The notes under the pieces were generated by a model. The model did no database searches and was not told where the DNA came from. It saw only the letters and a program-made list of their open reading frames with translations. Shown piece by piece: positions 49,001 through 59,336 of a stretch of DNA of 64,000 nucleotides. Each line of letters starts with the position of its first letter. Position 1 is the first letter of the stretch. The position numbers and the translations under genes are program-made. Source of the stretch: Desmodesmus armatus (taxonomy: Eukaryota; Chlorophyta; Chlorophyceae; Sphaeropleales; Scenedesmaceae); the NCBI GenBank assembly GCA_007449985.2, contig VIIQ02000205.1, positions 85,058-149,057 of the forward strand. The letters run 5' to 3'.

Positions 49001-50895
49001 AGGTCCAGGCGCAGCTGGCGGGGTTTAGCAGCGGGAACTTGTGCAGTGTGCTGTGGGCGGTGGCGAAGCTGGAGTTGGTGCCGATGGCGCCGTTCAGGGA
49101 GCAGCTGTGGGAGGAGCTGCAGCACAGGTGGGTGGGGGAGGGTGTTTTGGGGGGGGGGGGTAACACAGTGAGCCCTGTGTGTGAATGGGAGGGGGGCGGG
49201 GGGGGGGGGTCAGGCAACAGCTGTGGGGAGAGCTGCAGCACAGGTGGGTGGTGGCGGGTGGGGAGGGGGTGGTGGTTGGTGGTTGAGTCGGGTTGGCTCT
49301 GTGCGTGTCGGCAGAGACAATGCATGCTGGTCGTATATACAAATCCCTTTGCTAGCGTATCTACGGTTCCCGCCTCCGGAGTGTTGCCCCCAACACCATG
49401 CACATCTTCCTTCCAGCTTTGCACCATCATGACGATCTTTCACTGCGTCGCCTGCAACTGTGCTGCTGCTGCCTTGCAGGATCAAGCTCCTGCCGCTCCC
49501 TGACCTCTCCACCCTGCTGTGGGCCTTGGCCCAGCTGCAGCTACAGCCCCCAGCAAACAGCCTTTCAGACCTTTCAGCTTTGCACCATATCCAAACTGAC
49601 ATCCCCTGTCGCTGCATCGACTGCAATTGCACCACCGCTGCTGCGTCGGTATCTAAACTGACATTTCTTGACTCTGTGTCGCCGGCAATCGCACCACCGC
49701 TGTTGCATTGCAGGATCAAGCACCTGGTGCTCCCTGACCTCTCAACCCTCCTCTGGGCCTTGGCCCAATTGCAGCTGCAGCCCCCGGCAGACATCCTGTC
49801 AGACTTTCCAGCTTCGCACCATTTCCAAACTGACATCCCCCGTGCTGCCTGTAATCGCACCACTGCTGCTGCGTCGCAGGATCAAGCACCTGCCGCTCCC
49901 TGACCTCTCAACCCTCCTCTGGGCCCTGGCCCAGCTGCAGCTACAGACCCCGTCGCCCATCCTGTCAGAGCTTGTGGAGCAAAGCCTAGCGCACGTTGCC
50001 GCGTGCGATTCGGCACAGCTCACCAACATTGTGTGGGCGCTGGGGCGGCTGGAGGCTCGGCCGGAGGGGGAGTGGCTGCAGGCTGCAGAGTCAGCAATGA
50101 TGCAGGTAGGGTTCGGTGTGCATTGTACGCGGGGGGGGGGGGGGGCGCTTTGTTTGGGTTGTTTGGGTTGTTCGCTAGTCATATGCTTGTGATGTTGGGG
50201 GTAAATGAGAGGGAGGGGGGGGGGCTTGACTGCGACTTGCGGCGCTGGGGCGGGTAGATGCTCGTCCAGATGGGGAGTGGCTGCAGGCTGCTGAGTCGGC
50301 TATGGTGCAGGTAGGGTTGAGGCATTTGGGGGGTTGTCCAGTGGTCTCTGCAAGTCTCAACTGCTGACAGCATCGTATGTAATGTAATGTAATTGACCAA
50401 CTGTGTTGCATCTGTGCTGTTGTATCCTTTCAGCTGCTAGATGGGTCACTGAAGTGCTTGTTTGTGCCAGGTATTTCTACATGTGACTTGCTGTCCCCCA
50501 ACAACTGTGCTGTGCTGTGCTGTTTGGTTCAGGTTCTGCCATCTGCCACCCTCACTCAAGTGGTCAATCTGGCCTGGGGACTCTCACGCATGCGGTACCC
50601 AACCCCAGAAGCCTCCGAGAGCCACCCAGACATCACCCCCACCCACTTCTCTGCTCAAAACAGCAGCAGCAGTCACACGCCCAGTGCAGCTTGGCAGGTG
50701 GCGTGTCTGAGGGAATTGAAGCTGCGGTGCATGTGTGCTGGGGTGGAAGTGGACTGCAGGCAGCTGGTGCTGATGCTGCAGGATTTGGGGGTGCTGGCGC
50801 TGGGGGAGGGAGCTGCAGCGGTGGCTGACAGGCTGTTTGCAGAGCAGCAGGACGATTCCTGCTGCTCCCTTCAGTTCCAGCCGGGATGCAGATGA
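46037..50895 (+). CDS. Octotricopeptide repeat (OPR) protein, organelle RNA factor
   Basis: Exons 46037-46117, 46340-47502, 47842-48045, 48489-49127, 49880-50105 and 50533-50895 join in phase to 891 residues; the N-terminus is missing. The first 350 residues are Ser/Ala/Gln-rich linker. From about residue 380 the protein is a string of degenerate 38-40-residue helical repeats with the OPR/FAST-like pattern L-x-x-x-LWALA-x-L: LTHLVWSLSRLQLSPP, LTMVVWSLGGL, CSSLCWGLAKLGH, LCSVLWAVAKLEL, LSTLLWALAQLQL, LTNIVWALGRLEA and VVNLAWGLSRM. OPR proteins bind chloroplast or mitochondrial RNA to control stability, splicing or translation, and are greatly expanded in chlorophycean algae. Which organelle and RNA it serves cannot be told without the N-terminus. 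Confidence 0.85.
48190..48425 (+). repeat. Second copy of an OPR exon end, followed by a short tandem repeat
   Basis: 48215-48278 is a diverged copy of the donor side of exon 47842-48045 (same GCAGCTGGGT start and CTGAAG...GACA end, with ATGTAAGC at the donor). It runs into about three copies of a 47-bp unit (GGGATGACAT...TGCTGCATGAGCTTGTCA). Confidence 0.75.
49199..49260 (+). repeat. Second copy of an OPR exon donor side
   Basis: The end of exon 48489-49127 and its GTGGGTGG donor (CAGCTGTGGG...CTGCAGCACAG) is repeated about 115 bases downstream, after G-rich sequence. Confidence 0.75.
49475..49980 (+). repeat. Three copies of the acceptor side of OPR exon 49880-50105
   Basis: Acceptors at 49479, 49713 and 49879 each begin an exon copy encoding IK-L-x-LPDLSTLLWALAQLQLQ, one OPR repeat. 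The offset between copies 1 and 2 is 234 bp (a multiple of three), and one frame reads open through both. The third copy is offset 166 bp, in another frame, and is the one that continues into the full exon. Confidence 0.9.
50096..50320 (+). repeat. Second copy of the donor side of OPR exon 49880-50105
   Basis: The exon end (GEWLQAAESAMMQ) and its GTAGGGTT donor recur at about 50250-50317 after a G-run, encoding GEWLQAAESAMVQ. Confidence 0.85.
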
Positions 50896-53800
50896 ATGCT
50901 AAACGCAGATGCTGCTGGTTATTGTGGTGTTACTATATGGTATGGTGTGGCGCTGATTGCAGCGTGGAGCTAGCGGTTGTCACATCGCCACAGGTGTGTG
51001 CATCACGCCTAGTCGCCATGTTGTGTACAGCAAGGGGCGTGGTCATGTTATGGCCCAGTCAGGAAGAGCAGGCAATTGTATGCATGTCGCTACATGCACA
51101 GTTGTGAGTACCATATGGTTGGTGTGCTGCATGGGCGCTTTGGTTGCTGTACTACAGTTGCACCGTTTGGAGCTGTTTGAGGCAACATGGTGTGCATGTG
51201 GCGACATGTCCAGTTGTGAGTACCATCAGGTTTGTGTGCTGCATGCGTGCCTTGCTGCTGTGCTTTAGTTGCATGGTTTCAAAGGTGTTAGTGGCAACAT
51301 GCTGGGCAACAGTAGTGGTGTGTTGGTTGGCGCTGCCCTTTGAGTTGGTCGTTCGCTTGGCATGTTTCGTACGGTTGGATTGTCCGCTATGCCCCCTGTG
51401 CGTCAAGCAGATGCAGAAGTTGGTGCACAGTTGCGCCAAGTGGCTTGTACATGTATGTGTCGATTGCATGAACATCCAAGCTATAGCTAGGCGGCACGTG
51501 CCAGTTGCCTCTTGGATGGTGATGCAATTGTGAAACTCTTCAGTTTCTGAACCCTCGGCAGCCTTTTTGGGCATGGGTCCGTGGCAACTGCCAGATGCCA
51601 CGGACCTGTGCCGGCACAATCACACCGCGACATGCTTCCTGGCTTTGCTGTGTGTTGCTGGTCCAAAGTTGTCCCTGTGTGTACATCTCCTGTGTGGTAC
51701 CGTTGGTTTGGTGTTGTGACTCTCAGGGTAGGGCATGTAGGGTTAGAGATGGAGTGAAGGGTGGCAGCTGGAAGTTCTGCGCATGCCGATTTTGTTAGGT
51801 CGAGTGTATGATCTGGCACAGATTTTTCCGGCGAAACTTTCCAGCCGTGCCGTGCGTGTGTGTAGGTTGCATGTCTCTGTTTTGGGTGGTGTGCCATGCC
51901 CTGCTGTCTGTGCTGTGCTGTCGGCAGCATGCGGGGTTGCCTGGTGGTGGCTGGGCGTGCGTGTCTGTGGATCTGGTGGTGGTTTTGGTTGTTTTTTGTT
52001 CTCTTCCAAAGTTTTTTGCTTGGTAGCAGTGCTGCTGTATAATTTGGAGGAGGTTACCCAACAGTTGGGTGTCAGCAAGTGTTCTTTTGCTGCCTGGGGA
52101 AGGACCTGTTCCCAGTCAGCAGCTGCGGCTTACTGCGTGCTCAGGGCAGTGCTGCAAGTATAGTAACAGTACAGGGGCCTGGTGTGCTAGTGTACCATAT
52201 CCCGTACAGCCGCCATGCATGGTTTATATGCATGTAAGTACTTGCGTGTGGGTTTAGGGAGGGATAGTGCAGTGGGAGGCGTCTGGTTGGCTGCAATGAG
52301 AGATGACAGCCTGTGCTGGTGGTTGTAGTTTTGCAGAGCGGCCCGGCAGATTTTGTTTCCTGCAACTTGGCCCGTCAGGCCAGAAAGAACTGAGAAATTC
52401 AGGGAGTGCCGTGTGTGGGGCTGCAGTCGACGCACGGTTTTCGTCCTAGCAGTCCATGTGTGCATGGCAGGCAAGCCCCATCTGCAATAGGGTTGCTGGT
52501 AGTGCTGTTGCGACAGCCTGTACTGGCAGTAGCAACCGAGCTTGTTTACAGTGAGCTTGCTCTTATACAGTTGCGCTGCTGTAGCCTTGTTTCATGGCTG
52601 TTGAGTGTTGCACAGTGGCTGCGGCTAAGCTTGTGTTTGGTATCACAGGGTTGTTTGAATCTTCTTAGTCATCTCTTGCAAGTGCGTGTGTGTTGTGCGT
52701 GTGGGTGTGGCCACCTGTACTTTTTCTTGCTAGCGGGTGCGGGTGATGCTAATGGAGGCTGCTCCTGCGGCGGCGAAGAAAAATTTTGCCGAGTGCAGCG
52801 GCGAGTGTCGTTTGACAACAGAAGGGTTACGTGACCTCTTTGGGAGCCCAGTGTTTGTCGCTGGGGTGACCTTCTGGAGCCCAGTGTTTGTCACTTGGGC
52901 TTCTCACACGAGCGGTAGATGGAGATGTCAGCCTGACAGTGCGGTGTGCATGTAGGCTTGGCCACGCGTTTTTTTCTTGCTAGCAGGTTTGGCTGATGAT
53001 GGGCTAGTGGTGCGGCGAAGAAGGGTTTTGCCGAGTGCAGTGGCGAGAGCTGGTTGACAGAAGAAGGGTTCCGGGACCTCTTTGGGAGCCCAGTGTTTGT
53101 CGCTCGGGCGACCTTTTTGAGCCCAGTGTTTGTTGCTGGGGCGACCCTTCAGAGGCCAGTGATCGCTTGGGCTCTCTCACACGAGCGGTAGATGGAGAGG
53201 TTGCGCTGGCAGTGTGGTGTGCGTCACTTTTGGGTGCCACTTGTGCTGAGGAGTGGTGTTGACTCAAAATGATCCACAAACTCACTAGCTTTTTGTACTG
53301 TTGAAGAAGGGTATTGTGGCGATGGCTTGCTGCGCACTGTGTTGCCAGCAGAGAGAATGTTGCCATCTCAGTGAGAGGCTGCCAGCAAAGAGGACGTTGC
53401 CGTCTCAGGGAGTGGCTGTTTTTGAGGGTTCAGCACACAAGATCTTGCACTTTCCACATGATTGCTCTGTCTTTGGTGCGCTGCTGCGTATTGAAGGGGC
53501 GTGCTGTGACTGTTTCCCAAGACAGTGCCGGTGTGCTTCTGGGGTGTGGCCTTTGCCTGGTGGTGTTGCCCTGGGCTCGTGGCGATGAGCAACACCGAGT
53601 CACCCACCTGGTGGATGAACAGCACCAAATAGTAATGGTCGTGATGCAGATTGTGAGCGCCCACAAGCAATGCAGACGTTGAGAATTTCAAGCTTTGTTT
53701 GTGTGCTGGGCTTGTGTTTGTGTGCTGGCCTTATGCTGTTGCCCTGTGTGACGGTAGTGCTACCTGACAGCTGGGATCGTAGCTGGCTTCTGTACCTCAC

Positions 53801-54401
53801 GTTCAAAGCACGCCATGAGTACTTGTATGTATCTTGTCAGGGTCGATGCTGCTGTTTGTTGTGGTTTCACAAAGTCGTCATCGTTCGTCACGGTTTGCGC
53901 GTGGGATGTTGCACGTTGGGTGTCACGTTCGGCCCCAACGGCGCCATGTTTGTAAACGAGGGAGCAGTGTACAGTGCCCTGTCGTGTTTGTTTCGCTACA
54001 CCACTTTGTTGTTGTCGGCAAGCGCACATGGCTTCGTGGGCTGCACTCAGAGAATGGGCACTGCTGACAGATCCATACACACAATACAGCATCGGTGCCT
54101 CTTTTCTGCAGAAGTGTGTCAGGTACCAGTGTTCTTGCATCGTGCCTGACCTGGGCTGGTGTTTTGCAGGCGGTGTATTAGGTTGCTTGTGCGTGCCGCT
54201 TGCGCCTTTGTAACATGGTGTACGCAGACACTTACCACAGCCAAAGGTTTGCTACTCAGATTGTTAGGGTTGGTGCTATGTGAGTTGTGATAAGATCGCA
54301 GAGGCTGAAGCTGCCGTGTCTGTCAACAGAGAGAACATGCATGTGCATGTGCAAATGCGGCTAGACGAGTTCCTGTTCCTCCTTCTGTTGCCTGTGTGGA
54401 A
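50896..54401. other. Long T/G-rich region without a supported gene
   Basis: The plus strand is markedly rich in T and G. It contains a roughly 110-bp tandem duplication (51087-51300, shared block GTTGTGAGTACCAT) and a roughly 250-bp duplication (52720-52960 and 52970-53235, shared TTTTTCTTGCTAGC and GGAGCCCAGTGTTTGT). No exon chain was found on either strand. The start should be the OPR 3' UTR and the end the promoter of the MYND gene. Confidence 0.5.
52720..53235 (+). repeat. Tandem duplication of about 250 bp with internal short repeats
   Basis: Both copies share TTCTTGCTAGC at the start, a GGCGAAGAA-TTTTGCCGAGTGCAG block, repeated GAGCCCAGTGTTTGTCGC blocks, and end in CACACGAGCGGTAGATGGAGA. 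No coding meaning is seen. Confidence 0.75.
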
Positions 54402-55896
54402 ATGGCACTCATAGGCATCTATTCTGCTCTGATGCTCTACGGTTACAGCAGCACGGCCAGCAGCAGAGGCCTCTCTTGTTCACAGCAGCAGCTGCTGCAA
54501 GCGCTGCTGTCGATGCTGCACACGTGCGCCAAGCTGTGGCAAGCGAGGCTGCGGCCACCCCCGCCAGTAGAGCATGTGCACCATCTCGCCGCGACCGCAC
54601 ATGCTTGCATGCGTGTGGTAGCGGGAACATGGCGTGCCACCCGCGCCACCCCAGCAGCAGCACCAGCAGCAGCAACAGCACCAGCAGCAGCACCAGCAGC
54701 AGCACCAGCAGCAGCGACGGCTGCACTAGGGGCGTCTGGTGGGGTGCAGGTCTGTCACCTAGTCAGCCGTTACCTGAGGTGCTTTGAGCAGCAGCTGCGG
54801 CAGTGGGTGGCGTCTGGGGACGCAGTGGGTACTGCAAAGTGGCTCTCTCAAATTGTGCAGCCTAGAGTCATCCCACTGCCCGGCGAAAGCAGCAGTATGG
54901 CTGCTGCAGCAGCAGCCCGAGCCGACTCCCGTTTCGACGCCCTTCGCGCCGTGGTCGAGGAGGGCCATAACATACAATTCACTGTAGCGTGTTCGGGTTC
55001 AGGGGGTGGGTCAAACCTAGGGCTTCAGGCTGGAAGCAGTGGACTTTCAACCAGAATCTCACGCGCTGGGACTCTGCTGCACCTGGTTTTGGCCAGCTCA
55101 CGGAGAGATTCTGACCTTGCGGCAGCCCCTCAACATAGTGAGGGTCTGCGGCGTCAACAACAGCTGGCATTCCTTGGGGAATTAGGTGGCTTGGCGGATG
55201 CGCTGCAGAGCTTTGCGTGTGCGTTGGCTGCATCACTGCCCAGCCGGTTTGGCTGCAACTGGCCGGGCTGTTTGAGGCTGTCGGGTGTGAGTGAGGGCTA
55301 TGGCCTGGTACGGGGCCAGGCCTGCGTGTGTGGAGGGTGCAGACAGGCCAGGTGAGGACGGGGCAGGGAAGGGTGGAGGGAGGTATGGAGGCGCTGAAAG
55401 GACAGAAAGGAAGAATCTGATACACCTCCTGTGTATTGCAATGCCAGAGGATTTCTCCCATTGGCCTCGCATCCTGTAAGGACGGCGCTAGTAAGCAGCA
55501 GTAGAGGGGTTGGCACCCCCCCCCCCTGAAGAGTGGGTTGCACATTGGCATTGCTTGTTGAGTCGTTGAGTCTAGGAGATTTGATTAGCTGAGCTCACAG
55601 GGGAGGATTTGCATCGACCCAGCGTCCAATGGTAGGCGATGCCCACACGTTGGTGGCTGCAGCCAGGATTTGCTGGAGGCCAACGTGCCACTGGCTTGCC
55701 CGGCACAGGCTGTGACAACAACTGCATCTGGTGCAGTGGTGGCAGCACTACTTTTGGTGGCTCCACACACTACGTTGCTGCCTTTGTTGGTCCTCAGTGT
55801 GTTGCTCACTCCTGCCTCTGCAGGTACTGTTCTGTGTCATGCCAGGCTGCACACTGGCCAGCACACAAGGCCTTCTGTCAACAGCAACAGCAGTGA
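54402..55896 (+). CDS. MYND-type zinc-finger protein
   Basis: Exons 54402-55351 and 55824-55896 join in phase to 340 residues. The C-terminus is a MYND finger: CNWPGC, then ACVCGGC, then across the intron RYCSVSCQAAHW and PAHKAFC, with the expected Cys/His zinc ligands; MYND domains bind proline-rich partner peptides. The rest is helical and Ala/Ser/Gln-rich with an Ala-Pro run from GCA/CAG repeats (54655-54720) and no other domain. Large families of such proteins with a C-terminal MYND finger occur in chlorophycean algae. The start at 54402 is the first ATG of the open frame, but an upstream exon is possible. A TGTAA lies at 56176-56180. Confidence 0.8.
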
Positions 55897-56199
55897 GAGC
55901 AGCAGGAGGGGCAGCAGCCGCCAGTGTGGCAGCCACAGCTGCTGCAACACTTGAGATTTAGGAGCGAGGCAGTGGTGAGGCACCAGCTGATTGCCAGTCT
56001 TGACATAGCACAGAGTGGTGGGCTTGGACAAGTGTCCACAGCATGCACGTCCCAACTTGCTGCGATATGGCCACAGTCTGGTGGTGCATGCATGTGCGGC
56101 ATTGCTCTGCAATTGTTTTGCAAGGATTGGTTGTGACAACCCATGTCTGTGGCAATTGATACATTTCAGATGCTTTGTAACACATTTACATTGCTTTTA

Positions 56200-56234
<35 letters not shown>

Positions 56235-58443
56235 AACTGGGTCAGGGCCACGCCTGACCGCCCTTTCTGGAGCCAAACTAGGCTCATAGGGCATAATCCA
56301 CAAGCAAGGGCCACAGAGCAAAACAAAGCCACCTGGAGACCTGCAAATCTGCAAAGCAACACGCTGCACTTGCAAGCCAAAAACCTGCTGCACCACATTT
56401 GTCCACACCGGTTGTACTGCTAGCACACATAGCCTCACCACTGGCATCACACGGGCCATCTCGTCACCCGGAAAGCAACAAGACCGTCTCACACAAAACA
56501 CCACACAGGTTCATGCACCACGGCACCTACTCAGGCTGACCAACAAAACCACAGGTGACTTCTGAGGGCACCATGGGACACACCTGCTGCTGTTGCGGCC
56601 AGCGTACAACAGCAACGGCACCGAGCTGGGCGGCAAACAACTCAGGCCGCGTGGCTCCTGCGCAGTCAAGCCTCAATACCATCCAGTCAACAACATAACA
56701 CCTGCTCTGTCGGGGTTTCAGCACTGCCTGTCAACTGTACTCCCATTGCACATAGCTTTGCCACTGACATACACGGGCCACATTGTCATTTGAAAAGCAA
56801 CGGATCCAACTACGGAAGACACTGCACAGGATGTTTTTCCTGGCATGTGTAGAAACCCTAGGTGAGTCTGTCATGGTGTGACAAGGTTTCTGAGCCGTTG
56901 CATGGAGAACAAGCAGCCACATCCCAGGAGCGCGAGAGGTTTCCACACATGCAGGACATTGGCCCAGCTGCAGCAGCTGTAAACGCCCGTAGGGGAAAGG
57001 GCCCATTCATTTGTGGCTCGCCGCCGCAGCCGCTCCTTGCTTCAGCATGCTGCTCCTGAGGTGAGCTTCACACAGCCCCCCCATTTCGCACGCACACATG
57101 GTTGCTGCCCAGCAAGGCGCGCCAAGCTGGGAAGTAATGCAACAACAGTGTACTGGTGCTTGGGATTTGACTGCTTGTTTTAGGCAAGGTTCAGCGCGGC
57201 CGAATTCAAATATGGGTGGCTCAACTTGTCCTTTCAATGTTGTGACTGCTGCTGTTGTGGACCTGCAAGCAAGACTCAACGAGTGTTGGTAGCTTTAGTT
57301 GTGCCTACGTGCGAACGCAATGACTGTGGTCAAGACATCCAGTACCAGTCACTGAGTGGTGTGGCCGCCTGCCTGAAATCGCTACTTTCAAGAGCACTTG
57401 CATTAATCTTGGAGTCTGTTCAGTTTTGGCTGCACTGTGATGGGCGCACTTCTTTTGCACACATCTCAGTTTGAGTTTGCTCTGCCTCGTGCCGCCTGCA
57501 TCCAACCCTGCATGTATGTCCCACTAGTACAATAGGGCCCTAGCCTAGGGCCTTGCACAACCCCACATAAGATCTTTCTTGCTGTGACACAACAGTGCAC
57601 ACAAACATTTGCATCTTTCACACCTGCACAGTTTGCTTACATTCCAGACAGCTGTCGACACTCCCCCATGCATGACAAACATATGCTGACCTATAATTGG
57701 CGATGCTGCTTGCCAACACTGCTTATGTTGACTGATTTCTCCCCGAACATCTGGCTGCTTCAGACACCTGCAAGACGCCCTACTGCTTGACACCTGACCA
57801 ACGTGTGGTGTTACCTTGGATCGTCAACATATGGTGGATGCATGAAGTGGTGCACTGCGCTTTGCAGAGCAAACTGTGCTGAGCTCGATTAGTAATCGAT
57901 ATGCTCACAGCACATCCAGCAACAGTCACAACAAGCTCCATGCCAGCAGCATGACTGGTTTCCTGCTGCTTGATGGGGGGTATGTCATCTGCACACTACC
58001 CCTTGCATAAGGCAACACAGGCAACGGGACAGCACCAGCAAGCTGCTGATCCCACCAACCTGCTGCTAGCTGCTGGCTGCTGCTGAACTCCATGACACTG
58101 CAAGTCCAATCGAAAGCATACCGTTGCGGCGACAACTAAGGACACCCACATACGGCTAGCATCACCGCAGCAACTCACACAGCTTGCAGACATCAAACAT
58201 GACAACACAACACAACCAGCTGACATGCTGGCATACAAAACAAAGCACCAGCCAGCCTCTGCCAGCACCCGCAACAGCCTCCTAGCATACCATATGGGTC
58301 ATATACGTGCTCCACATGCCAAACAAATAGGTGCGACTCGACATGGCAGCCGCAGTGTGCTGTGTTGCAGCATTAGCTGGCAGCCAGGGAGTAACCCCAG
58401 CACACACGAATTGACTCAAGTGCAGCACAGCAGCGCTGACTGT
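55897..58443. other. Intergenic region, no gene seen
   Basis: It contains the MYND 3' UTR, a (CTA)n microsatellite and a diverged direct repeat (about 56416-56482 and 56737-56802). Frames near 56900-57060 and on the minus strand at 57007-57279 lack homology or phase support. The 3' UTR of the DUF751 gene also lies here. Confidence 0.45.
56199..56234. repeat. (CTA)n microsatellite
   Basis: About eleven uninterrupted CTA units. Confidence 0.95.
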
Positions 58444-59106
58444 CTACATAGCATTGTAGGGCACAATGCTGCCTGGCTCGTACGAAAAGGGCTCGTCAAT
58501 ACCCAGCATGGCACTCACCACAAACTTCAGCAGCAAAAAACCGCCTCCCAGCCCCACGATTGCTGCAACAGCAGTCACTGGCCGCTTGAACGCTGCGATG
58601 ACTGGCTGCGCCATAACATAACCTGTGCCCAGCATGACCGTCACAAAGTAACGACCATACCTGGCAACGTTGCCCCAGAACTCCTCGCCTTCTGCAAGGT
58701 CCATGATGGGCTGTATGCTGTGCTGGTGCTGCTGCATGCCATCTGCTGCTGCTGCAGGTTCGCTGCTCAAGGTCAGGGCCAAGAGAGCCACTGTCAGGCC
58801 TAGGCTGATCTGAACACCAGGGTTAGAGGCCATGCTGCTGCTGATCGGGAAGAGTGGAGCATGCTGCGTGGCTCCAGTAGCTGCTGACTGCTGCACTTGT
58901 TGCTGCAGTGAGTGCTGATCTGCATGGTGCTGCTGCTGCTCCAGCTCCAGTGGCTGAGGCTGGTGAGTGGCAACTTGGGCATGTGGTGAGGATCGCAGTC
59001 TGACGGCGACACGACCAGCATGCGCAGATCGCGCTGCAATGGCACCACGGTTACTTCTACTACAGATGGACATGGGACCACGCATGGCAGAGGCAAGGAT
59101 GGCCAT
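58444..59106 (-). CDS. Chloroplast DUF751 (Ycf33-like) membrane protein
   Basis: A single uninterrupted frame of 220 residues. The N-terminal 120 or so residues form a long Arg/Ala/Ser then Gln/His-rich presequence followed by a hydrophobic segment (ISLGLTVALLALTLSS) ending in EPAAAADG, like a bipartite chloroplast presequence. The C-terminal 80 residues match the DUF751/Ycf33 pattern: EFWGNVARYGRYFV, two hydrophobic helices, FKRPVTAVAAIVGLGGGF and KFVVSAMLGI. Ycf33 is plastid-encoded in red and some other algae and nuclear in the green lineage; its role in thylakoids is undefined. Only 230 bases separate its start from the acyl-activating enzyme gene on the other strand. Confidence 0.78.
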   Translation of the reverse strand: MAILASAMRGPMSICSRSNRGAIAARSAHAGRVAVRLRSSPHAQVATHQPQPLELEQQQHHADQHSLQQQVQQSAATGATQHAPLFPISSSMASNPGVQISLGLTVALLALTLSSEPAAAADGMQQHQHSIQPIMDLAEGEEFWGNVARYGRYFVTVMLGTGYVMAQPVIAAFKRPVTAVAAIVGLGGGFLLLKFVVSAMLGIDEPFSYEPGSIVPYNAM

Positions 59107-59336
59107 GGTTGGCAGCTGTGTGATTTTCTATGACTGATTGCGTCGGTGTACTTCAGTTGTGGAGCTCAAAGCAGCAAGATGCATGCAACATAACATTTGT
59201 CATCCACATCTGAAACCTCGAGGTGCATTTCTGCAGCGCGGAAAGGGTTTCATTGTTAACTTTGTCCGTCCGTTGGAATATCTGAACCATTGTTGCACAC
59301 CCAACACGGTGCCGTTGCGTCACCAGTCCATCAAGG

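Noticed and set aside
57007..57279. Minus-strand open frame near 57.1 kb
   Set aside because: No motif, no splice partner and composition like surrounding intergenic DNA.
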